Shown here one piece after another: positions 6,403 through 12,813 of a DNA stretch of 12,813 bases (position 1 is the first letter of the stretch; every line of letters starts with the position of its first letter). A program made the position numbers and the translations under genes. The notes under the pieces are model-generated. The model saw only the letters and a program-made list of their open reading frames with translations, was not told the origin of the DNA and ran no database searches. The DNA lies in NCBI GenBank assembly GCA_964411785.1, contig CAYPMJ010000052.1:1-12813 (forward strand). Reading direction: 5' to 3'. This DNA is from RUG626 sp964411785 (GTDB taxonomy: Bacteria; Bacillota; Clostridia; Oscillospirales; Oscillospiraceae).

Positions 6403-8496
6403 ATGGAGAGATTCATAAAACGGTCGAGACTGGCCGCATGCGCTGTCTTCATGGCGGCGCTGCTTGTTATTTACAGCTTCACGCTGTATAAGCTCCAGGT
6501 GGTGGATGGGGACGACATAGTCCAGAGCTCCCTGGGGACAACCTCCGTAAAGAGAACAGTGTCCGCAGCGCGGGGCTCAATATATGACACAAACGGCACG
6601 CTCCTTGTGTCCGACAGAACAGTCTACAACATATCCATCTCCCGGTCGCTGCTTTTAAAGCAGGACAATCCGAATGAGGTGATAAGGACGCTTCTGTCCG
6701 CCGCAGCGGAGTACGGGGTGGAGTACAACGACGAGTTTCCCGTCACGAAAACGGCGCCCTTTGAGTATGACGCGGGGGCGACAAAGAGCCAGCTCTCGTT
6801 CCTCAACAGCTATTTTGACTATTTCAAGGACCTGAACTCCGACATGACCGCGGAGGAGCTTGTGAGCTGGATGCGCGACCACTACGGCATAAGCTACACA
6901 GTCGCCGCTGAGGAGGCGCGGAAGATAATCGGCATAAGGTACGGCCTTGAGCTGCGGCTCATAGTAAACACGAACGACTATGTCTTTGCGGAGGACGTGC
7001 CGGTTGAGTTTGTAAACTATATATCTGAGCGCAGCTTCAACTGCGTCACCGTGGACGTTGAGTCCAAACGGCAGTATCACACCCAATACGCCGCGCACAT
7101 CCTGGGCTATGTGGCCGCAGTGGACAAGGACGAATATCAGAATAAATACAAAGAGCTGGGCTATCCGCTGGACGCGATAGTGGGGAAGACGGGCGTGGAG
7201 TACGCCTTTGAGGAGTATCTGCACGGGACCGACGGGAAGGTGACCACCTACTACGATGAGGAGGGCGCGGTCACGGATGTGGTTGTGGACAAGGAGGCTG
7301 TTGCCGGGTGCGACGTGTACCTCACCATAGATATAAATTTTCAGGAGCAGGTGGAGAAGTGCCTGGCGGCGGGGATCGCGCAGATAAACGCTGACAGACA
7401 GGCGACGGCGGAGAAGGAGGCGCTGGAGAGCGGTGAGGAGGTTCAGCCGATAGAGAAGGCGGAGTCGGGCGCTGTGGTGGTCACGAACGTAAAGACAGGG
7501 GAGATACTGGCGATGGCCTCGTACCCGACCTATGACCTTGCCACCCGCGGACAGAACTGGTCCTCCATAAGCTCAGACCCCTTAAAGCCGCTCTGGAACA
7601 GGGCCACGAACGGCATCTATAACCCCGGCTCCACATTCAAGATGGTGACGGCCCTCGCCGCGCTAAGGGAGGGCATAATCACGAGGAACACGAAGATAGA
7701 GGACAAGGGCGAGTACACAGCCTACGCCAGTCTGGGCTATAAGCCCAGATGCTGGATTTACCCGGGGAGCCACGGCTATCTGGATGTGGTGGGGGCGATA
7801 GAGAACTCCTGCAACTATTTCTTCTACAGCGTCTCCGACCAGATGGACATAGATCAGATAGCCGCTGTGGCGGCGGAATTCGGATTCGGCTCGCCGACGG
7901 GGGTAGAGATAGGGGAGGCCTCCGGGCACCTTGCCACGAGGGAGTATAAGATTCAGGCCACCGGCGAGACGGGCTGGTGGAAGGCGGACACCCTCATAAC
8001 ATCCATAGGCCAGGGCCTCAACGAGTTCACACCTATTCAGATAGCCAATTACGCAGCCGCAATCGCAAACGGCGGGACGCTCTACTCCACCACGCTGCTG
8101 AGAAAGATAACAAGCTTCGACTACGCGGAGATACTGGTGGAGAATACCCCGGAGATACTCCACCAGATTGACGACCCGGAGGGGTACATCTCAATCCTTC
8201 AGGAGGGGATGCGGGCAGTGGCGTCCACGGGGACCGCGAGGTCAATATTTGCAAATTATCCGATACCGGTGGCGGCGAAGACAGGCACAGTGCAGTCCGG
8301 CAGCACCGATATAAACGACGGCGTCTTCATATGCTACGCTCCGGCGGATGATCCGGAGATAGCTATCGCGGTGGTGGTGGAGAAGGGCGGCTCGGGCTCG
8401 GCGCTGGCGCCTATAGGGCGGAACCTCCTGGACGCATATTTCACCACCCAGGAGCAGTCAAGCGAGGCGTTCTTTGATAACACGCTGCTGAAGTGA
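6403..8496 (+). CDS. mrdA: Class B penicillin-binding protein, PBP2-type peptidoglycan D,D-transpeptidase
   Basis: The enzyme cross-links peptidoglycan side chains during cell elongation, with its catalytic domain outside the membrane. The 697-residue protein has a short cytoplasmic tail and one transmembrane anchor at about 10-29. A PBP dimerisation domain begins with RGSIYDTNG at 58-66, and the transpeptidase domain carries all three motifs: STFK at 410-413 (nucleophile Ser410), SCN at 469-471 and KTG at 626-628. GKTGVEYAFE at 261-270 is a further class B landmark. There are no PASTA repeats, which fits PBP2 rather than a sporulation or division PBP with PASTA. It starts 33 bases after mreD with GGTGAT just upstream of ATG. 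rodA, the usual glycosyltransferase partner, is not adjacent. The mrdA name follows family and context; pbpA is an equivalent. Confidence 0.92.
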   Translation: MERFIKRSRLAACAVFMAALLVIYSFTLYKLQVVDGDDIVQSSLGTTSVKRTVSAARGSIYDTNGTLLVSDRTVYNISISRSLLLKQDNPNEVIRTLLSAAAEYGVEYNDEFPVTKTAPFEYDAGATKSQLSFLNSYFDYFKDLNSDMTAEELVSWMRDHYGISYTVAAEEARKIIGIRYGLELRLIVNTNDYVFAEDVPVEFVNYISERSFNCVTVDVESKRQYHTQYAAHILGYVAAVDKDEYQNKYKELGYPLDAIVGKTGVEYAFEEYLHGTDGKVTTYYDEEGAVTDVVVDKEAVAGCDVYLTIDINFQEQVEKCLAAGIAQINADRQATAEKEALESGEEVQPIEKAESGAVVVTNVKTGEILAMASYPTYDLATRGQNWSSISSDPLKPLWNRATNGIYNPGSTFKMVTALAALREGIITRNTKIEDKGEYTAYASLGYKPRCWIYPGSHGYLDVVGAIENSCNYFFYSVSDQMDIDQIAAVAAEFGFGSPTGVEIGEASGHLATREYKIQATGETGWWKADTLITSIGQGLNEFTPIQIANYAAAIANGGTLYSTTLLRKITSFDYAEILVENTPEILHQIDDPEGYISILQEGMRAVASTGTARSIFANYPIPVAAKTGTVQSGSTDINDGVFICYAPADDPEIAIAVVVEKGGSGSALAPIGRNLLDAYFTTQEQSSEAFFDNTLLK

Positions 8497-8555
8497 GAGT
8501 GAGTGCGAAACAGGAAAAAAATATAGTGTGATGCATAAAAAGACAATATTCATCC

Positions 8556-8584
8556 TTGCAAAGTCAGGCTCTCTTTGATAAAAT
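8556..8584 (+). promoter_or_regulatory. Sigma-A-type promoter upstream of minD
   Basis: TTGCAA (8556-8561) and TAAAAT (8579-8584) are separated by exactly 17 bases, with TG at 8576-8577 forming an extended -10. It lies in the 144-base gap after the PBP gene, the largest gap in the plus-strand block before mgsA. Transcription would start near 8591, about 50 bases before minD. No terminator-like hairpin precedes it, so minD may also be reached by read-through from mreCD. Confidence 0.65.
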
Positions 8585-8640
8585 GGGAGAATACGGAGTT
8601 GAGAGATTAAGTGTGGGTGTGGGAAAAACGGGAGGACGAA

Positions 8641-9378
8641 ATGGGAACAGTCATCGTCATGGCCTCCGGCAAGGGGGGCACCGGTAAGACCGCATGCTGC
8701 GCCGGGATCGGATCTGCACTGGCAAGGCTGGGCCACACGACGCTCTGTATGGACTGCGACGTGGGTCTGAGGAACCTGGATCTGGCGCTGGGGCTTGCGG
8801 ACGCGATGTGGGACTTTGAGGATGTGCTCTGCGGGGACGTGGCAGTGGAAGAGGCGGTGGTTTCCCACCCTGCGCTTGACGGGCTCTCGTTTCTGGCTGC
8901 TCCCTGGGAGAGCTCCCCGGCGGACATTGACAGAGACGGCTTCCGGCGTCTTCTGGAGGATCTGAGGGAGAGGTACGAGTATGTGCTGCTGGATGCGCCG
9001 GCGGGACTGGGGTCCGGCTTTGAGATGGCCTCGGAGAGAGCGGAGCTTGCGCTGATCGTGGTCAATCCGGACGTCTCAAGCCTCCGGGACGGGCAGAGGA
9101 CAGCGGAGAAGCTGCGTGCGCTGGGAGTGACCGGACAGCGCCTTATAATAAATCGCGTGGAGCCGAAGCTGGTGGCGAAGCTGGGCGGGACACTTGACGA
9201 CGCCATAGACGCGGTGGGCGCGAGGCTTCTGGGAGTTGTGTCGGAGGATGAGTCGGTGCGGCGGGCCCTGGGGGAGGGAGTGCCCCTGATGGTTTACGGG
9301 GCGAGGTCGGCTTACGGGGAGTTTATGAGAATAGCGCGCCGCCTGACGGGTGAGCGTGTCCCGCTGGCCAGATTGTAG
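8641..9378 (+). CDS. minD: MinD-like septum-site ATPase
   Basis: MinD is a membrane-binding P-loop ATPase that positions division-site inhibitors. The 245-residue product opens MGTVIVMASGKGGTGKT, with the deviant Walker A motif KGGTGKT at 11-17. Switch I is DCDVGLRNLDLALG at 38-51 and switch II is DAPAGLGSGFEMA at 118-130; NPDVSSLRDGQR at 142-153 matches the MinD segment usually read as PE.S..RDADR. These, especially GLRNLD and APAG, favour MinD over ParA, Soj or FlhG. The C-terminus (YGEFMRIARRLTGERVPLARL region, 225-245) could be the amphipathic membrane-targeting helix. The frame extends to a GTG at 8611, but ATG 8641 has GGAGG five bases upstream and gives the family start. The expected neighbours minC (before) and minE (after) are missing, so its partner is unknown. 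Confidence 0.85.
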   Translation: MGTVIVMASGKGGTGKTACCAGIGSALARLGHTTLCMDCDVGLRNLDLALGLADAMWDFEDVLCGDVAVEEAVVSHPALDGLSFLAAPWESSPADIDRDGFRRLLEDLRERYEYVLLDAPAGLGSGFEMASERAELALIVVNPDVSSLRDGQRTAEKLRALGVTGQRLIINRVEPKLVAKLGGTLDDAIDAVGARLLGVVSEDESVRRALGEGVPLMVYGARSAYGEFMRIARRLTGERVPLARL

Positions 9379-9422
9379 ATCCATATATGCCTGACAATTT
9401 TAATGAAAGCGGGTGGCTTGTT

Positions 9423-9824
9423 TTGAATATTGCTTTAATGGCTCATGACCGGAAGAAGGAACTGATGGTTCAGTTCTGCATCGCCTACTGCGGAATTCTC
9501 TCCGCGCACTCACTGTGTGCCACCAACACCACGGGACGTATGGTCTCCGAGGCCACGGGGCTGCCGGTGGATCTCTATCTGTCGTGTACTCAGGGAGGCG
9601 ACCAGCAGATGTGCGCGAGGCTGGCGTATAACGAGCTCGACCTTGTGCTGTTTTTCAATGACCCCTCGGACGTCTCGGGGGCGTCGTCAGTTATGAAGAT
9701 TTCCGCTCTGTGCGACCAGCAGAACGTCCCTTTCGCCTCCAATGTGGCGACAGCGGAGGTGCTCATAAGGGGGCTGGCGGACGGGCTTCTCGATTGGCGG
9801 GATATAGTTAATCCCAAGAGATGA
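9423..9824 (+). CDS. mgsA: Methylglyoxal synthase family protein, atypical active site (TTG start)
   Basis: Typical MgsA converts dihydroxyacetone phosphate to methylglyoxal plus phosphate in the cytoplasm. With the TTG start the product has 133 residues, the usual bacterial size. It shows NIALMAHDRKKELM at 2-15, ATNTTG at 33-38 (usually ATGTTG), GGDQQ at 58-62 with the catalytic Asp at 60, FFNDP at 77-81, SNVATAEVLI at 106-115 and DWRDIVNP at 124-131. The conserved PHxPDV block that should follow FFxDP is missing: the stretch reads SDVSGASSVMKISALC, is one residue shorter, and contains no His. The phosphate-binding SG pair is SC here (54-55). Activity is therefore doubtful. TTG 9423 gives the family start and has GGGTGG about six bases upstream; ATG 9387, in the same frame, would add 12 residues but has no ribosome binding site. 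It lies 44 bases after minD. Confidence 0.8.
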   Translation: MNIALMAHDRKKELMVQFCIAYCGILSAHSLCATNTTGRMVSEATGLPVDLYLSCTQGGDQQMCARLAYNELDLVLFFNDPSDVSGASSVMKISALCDQQNVPFASNVATAEVLIRGLADGLLDWRDIVNPKR

Positions 9825-9843
9825 TCGCCTTAAATTAAATGGC

Positions 9844-9905
9844 GCGGCTCCGGCAGACGAAATGGCCGCTTTAAACCATTTCGTCTGCCGGAGCCGCCGC
9901 TTTTT
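9844..9905 (+). terminator. 22-bp perfect hairpin, probable intrinsic terminator after mgsA
   Basis: Positions 9844-9865 are exactly complementary to 9876-9897, giving a 22-base-pair uninterrupted stem with a 10-base loop (CCGCTTTAAA). CGC and five T residues follow at 9898-9905. It lies 19 bases after the mgsA stop and before hisS, as a terminator should. The stem is far longer than a usual intrinsic terminator, and the T run is short and set three bases off, so a repeat element or RNA-processing site is also possible. Confidence 0.65.
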
Positions 9906-9932
9906 GCGGCCGCTCCCCCGGGGTGCGGGGAG
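9896..9932 (+). repeat. Two smaller inverted repeats downstream of the long hairpin
   Basis: GCCGC (9896-9900) pairs with GCGGC (9906-9910) across a TTTTT loop. It competes for two bases with the foot of the large hairpin. CTCCCC (9913-9918) pairs with GGGGAG (9927-9932) across eight bases. Together with the big stem they form a chain of structures in the mgsA-hisS gap. They may be part of the terminator or of the hisS leader; no T-box specifier or antiterminator signature is seen. Confidence 0.4.
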
Positions 9933-9973
9933 GAGGCGACAGATTTTAAGAATTGTGAAACTGAGGGATTTAA

Positions 9974-11329
9974 ATGGAGAAAATCAGACCATATACCCTG
10001 TCGGGGTTTATGGAGCTTCTGCCTGAAAAGCAGTGCAGGATGGACCTTATGATAGAGACGCTTCGCCGCGTCTACGGGCTCTACGGCTTCACCGGACTTG
10101 ACACGCCCTTGGTTGAGAGCGCGGAGATACTCCTGGCCAAGGGGGGCGGCGAGACGGAGAAGCAGATATACCGCTTCAGGAAGGGCGACAGCGACCTTGC
10201 GCTGAGATTTGACCTGACGGTTCCGCTGGCGAAATACGTCGCTCTTCACTATAGTGAGCTGAGCTTCCCCTTCCGGCGCTTCCAGATAGGGAAGGTCTAC
10301 CGCGGCGAGCGGGCGCAGAAGGGCCGGTTCCGTGAGTTCATACAGGCGGACATTGACATAATCGGCGACGGGGAGCTTTCAATCTGCAACGAGGCGGAGA
10401 TACCGTCGATAATCTACCGGGCATTCATGGAGCTGGGTCTTCGCCGCTTTGTGATACGGGTAAACAACAGAAAGCTCCTCACCGGCTTTTATGAGCTGCT
10501 GGGACTCGGCGGAAGAGCCGGGGAGATAATGCGTGCGGTGGACAAGCTTGAAAAGGCGGGACATGAGAAGGTTCTGGCGATTCTGACGGATGACCTGGGA
10601 CTTGGCGGGGATGAGGCCGGGGAGATACTGCGCTTTACGACTCTGTCGGGCTCCAACGCAACGATGCTTGCGGCGCTGGAGACCTATGAGGGGAGGAGCG
10701 GCGTCTTTGACGAGGGTCTGCGGGAGCTTAGGGAGGTCACGCGTCTGCTTGGGGCCTTTGGCGTGCCGGAGGACCATTTCGGGATTGATCTCAGCATAGC
10801 AAGGGGTCTGGACTACTATACGGGGACAGTCTATGAGACGACGATGACCGATCACCCGGAGGTTGGCTCCATCTGCTCGGGCGGCAGGTATGACGATCTT
10901 GCCGGGTACTATACCGAGAAGAGGCTGCCCGGCGTCGGCATTTCCATAGGGCTGACGCGGCTTTTCTCCGTGCTTGACGACTGCGGGCTTCTCTCAAAGA
11001 GCGTGGAGACAGCGCCGGCCGACGCGCTTATAATACCGATGACGGCGGACCTCGGCCCGGCGGTGGAGCTTGCAACGGCCCTGCGCAGCCGTGGGGTGCG
11101 GACGGAGCTCTATACAGAGGAGAAGAAATTCAAGGCAAAGATAACGTACGCCTCGCGCCTTGGCATACCCTTCGCGCTCTTCCTGGGCGAGGATGAGATT
11201 GAGGGGGGCTTTGTGTCGATAAAGGATCTCGGCAAGGGGGAACAGGTGAAGGTTCCGATCGCCGCTGCGCCGGAGTATCTTAGCGGGAAAATTGCGTCGC
11301 GGCCGGTGAATACGGTCATTTCTGAATAA
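9974..11329 (+). CDS. hisS: Histidyl-tRNA synthetase
   Basis: This class IIa synthetase charges tRNA-His with histidine. The 451-residue product is slightly longer than the usual 420-430. It shows LRFDLTVPLAKYVA at 77-90, motif 2 at 109-131 (YRGERAQKGRFREF, then QADIDIIG), the histidine-specific loop RGLDYYTGTVYE at 277-288, CSGGRYDDL at 301-309 and motif 3 at 320-331 (GVGISIGLTRLF). The anticodon-binding domain runs from about 349 to 430, with KFKAKITYASRLGIPF at 385-400. Motif 2 with RGLDYYTG separates it from the HisZ paralogue, which lacks a functional histidine loop. GAGGGAT lies about six bases before the ATG. aspS follows after 19 bases, the conserved hisS-aspS pair. No clear promoter is visible between the upstream hairpin and the start. 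Confidence 0.96.
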   Translation: MEKIRPYTLSGFMELLPEKQCRMDLMIETLRRVYGLYGFTGLDTPLVESAEILLAKGGGETEKQIYRFRKGDSDLALRFDLTVPLAKYVALHYSELSFPFRRFQIGKVYRGERAQKGRFREFIQADIDIIGDGELSICNEAEIPSIIYRAFMELGLRRFVIRVNNRKLLTGFYELLGLGGRAGEIMRAVDKLEKAGHEKVLAILTDDLGLGGDEAGEILRFTTLSGSNATMLAALETYEGRSGVFDEGLRELREVTRLLGAFGVPEDHFGIDLSIARGLDYYTGTVYETTMTDHPEVGSICSGGRYDDLAGYYTEKRLPGVGISIGLTRLFSVLDDCGLLSKSVETAPADALIIPMTADLGPAVELATALRSRGVRTELYTEEKKFKAKITYASRLGIPFALFLGEDEIEGGFVSIKDLGKGEQVKVPIAAAPEYLSGKIASRPVNTVISE

Positions 11330-11348
11330 AGGATGGGAGTTTCGATAT

Positions 11349-12813
11349 ATGTTTCAATCACGTACACACACCTGCGGTGAGCTGCGGCTCACAGATGTCG
11401 GCGAGCGGGTGACGCTCGCCGGGTGGCTTGAGAACACCCGTGAGGTAAGCGGCAGTCTGGCCTTTATTGTGCTCAGGGACTTTTACGGGGTGACGCAGCT
11501 TGTGGCGGAGACGCCGGAGCAGCTTGCCGCATTCAGGGGAATAACAAAGGAGTCCACCATCCGGGTGACAGGGCTTGTCCGTGAGCGCTCAAGCCGGAAT
11601 CCGAAGCTGCCCACCGGGGATATAGAGGTGGTTCCGGAGTCGGTCGAGGTGCTGGGGAGGTGTCTTAAAGCCGAGCTGCCCTTCCAGATAAACCGCAGCA
11701 GGGAGGCCGACGAGGCAGCGCGGCTGCGCTACCGCTACCTGGATCTGCGCAACCCAGAGGTCAAGAAGAACATAATTCTCCGCTCGCAGGTGGTGGCTGC
11801 GCTCAGAAACGCCATGACAGATCACGGCTTTTTCGAGATAACGACCCCGATTCTCACGGCCTCATCACCTGAGGGAGCCAGGGACTATCTTGTGCCCAGC
11901 AGAAACTATCCGGGCATGTTTTACGCGCTGCCCCAGGCCCCGCAGCAGTTCAAGCAGCTTCTGATGACAGCGGGCTTCGACAGGTATTTCCAGATTGCGC
12001 CGTGCTTCCGCGACGAGGACGCCCGCGCGGACAGGTCGCCCGGGGAGTTTTACCAGCTGGATATGGAGATGGCGTTTGCGACGCAGGACGATGTGTTCTC
12101 AGTTATTGAGGACGTGCTGCCCCCGGTCTTTTCAAAGTACGGCCTTTACAGCGAGGTCTCACACACGCCGTTCAGGCGCATAGGGTATGTGGAGGCCATG
12201 GAGACATACGGCACAGACAAGCCGGATCTGCGCATCTCTCTGACAGTGAAGGATGCCGGGGACGCTGTCCGGGGGTGCGGCTTTGCGCCCTTTGAGGATG
12301 GGGACGTGAGGGCCGTCGCGGTGCCGGGCTTTGCCGGGACCAGAAAACAGATAGACAGGCTCATAGCCGATGTGGAGGTCCAGACCGGAAACAGGCTTTA
12401 CTGGGTGAGGCTTGATGAGAACGGGGAGCTTGCAGGTGGCGTCGCAAAATTTCTCCAGGGGAGAAAGGACGCGCTGCGTGAAAGCCTCGGCCTTGAAAAC
12501 GGTAGCCTTGTGCTCCTGGCAGCAGGGAAGAGGGAGACGGCGCTGAAGACCGCAGGCGCTGCAATAAAGGCTGTGGGCGCAGCGTTCCCGGAGTATATGG
12601 ATCGGGAGAAATATGAGTTTTGCTGGATAGTGGATTTCCCGATGTACGAGATAGGTGAGGAGTCCGGAAAGCTTGAGTTCTGCCACAACCCGTTCTCCAT
12701 GCCAAACGGCGGCCTTGAGATCCTAGAGCAGGCTCACAGGGGCGAAGTTGATCCGCTGTCAATCACCGCATTCCAGTATGACCTTGTGGTGAACGGCGTG
12801 GAGCTGTCCTCCG
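11349..12813 (+). CDS. aspS: Aspartyl-tRNA synthetase, bacterial type (3' truncated by window)
   Basis: AspRS charges tRNA-Asp (and tRNA-Asn in non-discriminating forms) with aspartate. The first 488 codons are present without a stop; the family is about 590 residues. The N-terminal OB-fold anticodon-binding domain covers about 1-105, starting MFQSRTHTCGELRLTDVG. Then come RLRYRYLDLR at 125-134, motif 1 with TTPILTASSPEGARDYLVPS at 165-184, and FYALPQAPQQFKQLL at 191-205. Motif 2 is FQIAPCFRDEDARADR at 214-229. The GAD insertion domain of bacterial AspRS spans roughly 295-410, followed by FCWIVDFPMYE at 424-434 and CHNPFSMPNGG at 445-455. After motif 2 the sequence reads SPGEFYQLDMEM where most Firmicutes have QPEFTQID-type residues. 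GGGAG ends nine bases before the ATG. Confidence 0.95.
   Translation, partial: MFQSRTHTCGELRLTDVGERVTLAGWLENTREVSGSLAFIVLRDFYGVTQLVAETPEQLAAFRGITKESTIRVTGLVRERSSRNPKLPTGDIEVVPESVEVLGRCLKAELPFQINRSREADEAARLRYRYLDLRNPEVKKNIILRSQVVAALRNAMTDHGFFEITTPILTASSPEGARDYLVPSRNYPGMFYALPQAPQQFKQLLMTAGFDRYFQIAPCFRDEDARADRSPGEFYQLDMEMAFATQDDVFSVIEDVLPPVFSKYGLYSEVSHTPFRRIGYVEAMETYGTDKPDLRISLTVKDAGDAVRGCGFAPFEDGDVRAVAVPGFAGTRKQIDRLIADVEVQTGNRLYWVRLDENGELAGGVAKFLQGRKDALRESLGLENGSLVLLAAGKRETALKTAGAAIKAVGAAFPEYMDREKYEFCWIVDFPMYEIGEESGKLEFCHNPFSMPNGGLEILEQAHRGEVDPLSITAFQYDLVVNGVELSS

Noticed and set aside
8611..8640. GTG start adding ten residues to MinD
   Set aside because: ATG 8641 has GGAGG at ideal spacing and gives the conserved MinD N-terminus.
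9387..9422. ATG start adding 12 residues to the MgsA homologue
   Set aside because: There is no Shine-Dalgarno before it, and family members begin at the position of the TTG. It remains possible.
9825..9973. T-box riboswitch before hisS
   Set aside because: The leader is short and lacks the T-box sequence and a His specifier loop that I could recognise; only simple inverted repeats are seen.
7501..10630. Recurrent GAGATACT-type octamers throughout the coding regions
   Set aside because: They are in-frame Glu-Ile-Leu codons reflecting ATA and CTN/CTG codon preference, not a dispersed repeat.

Overview
The window reads as a GC-rich bacterial chromosome segment carrying only housekeeping-type genes, packed tightly and with strong Shine-Dalgarno sequences. 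Gene content and order (recJ next to relA, a long two-part U32 protein, maf-mreC-mreD-PBP2-minD-mgsA, then hisS-aspS) point to the Firmicutes, most likely class Clostridia and perhaps an Oscillospiraceae-like lineage. Heavy use of ATA for Ile and AGG/AGA for Arg despite the high GC fits that guess. The taxonomy is an inference, not a measurement. I see no tRNA, rRNA, CRISPR array, insertion sequence or phage gene.

Layout. (1) Positions 1-1942, minus strand: a recJ-relA operon. recJ is complete from a GTG start and relA/spoT runs off the left edge. (2) Positions 1943-2262: an AT-richer divergent promoter region with an extended -10 promoter facing each way. (3) Positions 2263-4332, plus strand: a large U32-family protein, followed closely by maf. 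(4) Positions 5006-8496: mreC, mreD and a class B penicillin-binding protein, the cell-elongation wall-synthesis block. mreB and rodA are not adjacent. (5) Positions 8556-9824: a good sigma-A-type promoter, then minD without minC or minE, then a small methylglyoxal-synthase-family gene. (6) Positions 9844-9932: a 22-bp perfect hairpin followed by smaller inverted repeats, probably a transcription end. (7) Positions 9974-12813: hisS and aspS, with aspS cut by the right edge.

How the genes fit together. MreC, MreD and PBP2 are the membrane and periplasmic side of rod-shape peptidoglycan synthesis. Maf and MinD are the division-linked genes commonly found beside them. HisRS and AspRS form a tRNA-charging pair. 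RecJ (DNA repair) and RelA ((p)ppGpp control) form a repair and stringent-response unit on the other strand.

I found no clearly new multi-gene system. The points most worth checking are a methylglyoxal-synthase homologue that lacks the family's catalytic histidine region, an orphan minD with its own promoter, the long perfect hairpin before hisS, a divergent U32 protein with a possible Fe-S cysteine set, and an AspRS of the 'PGEFYQLD' subtype.
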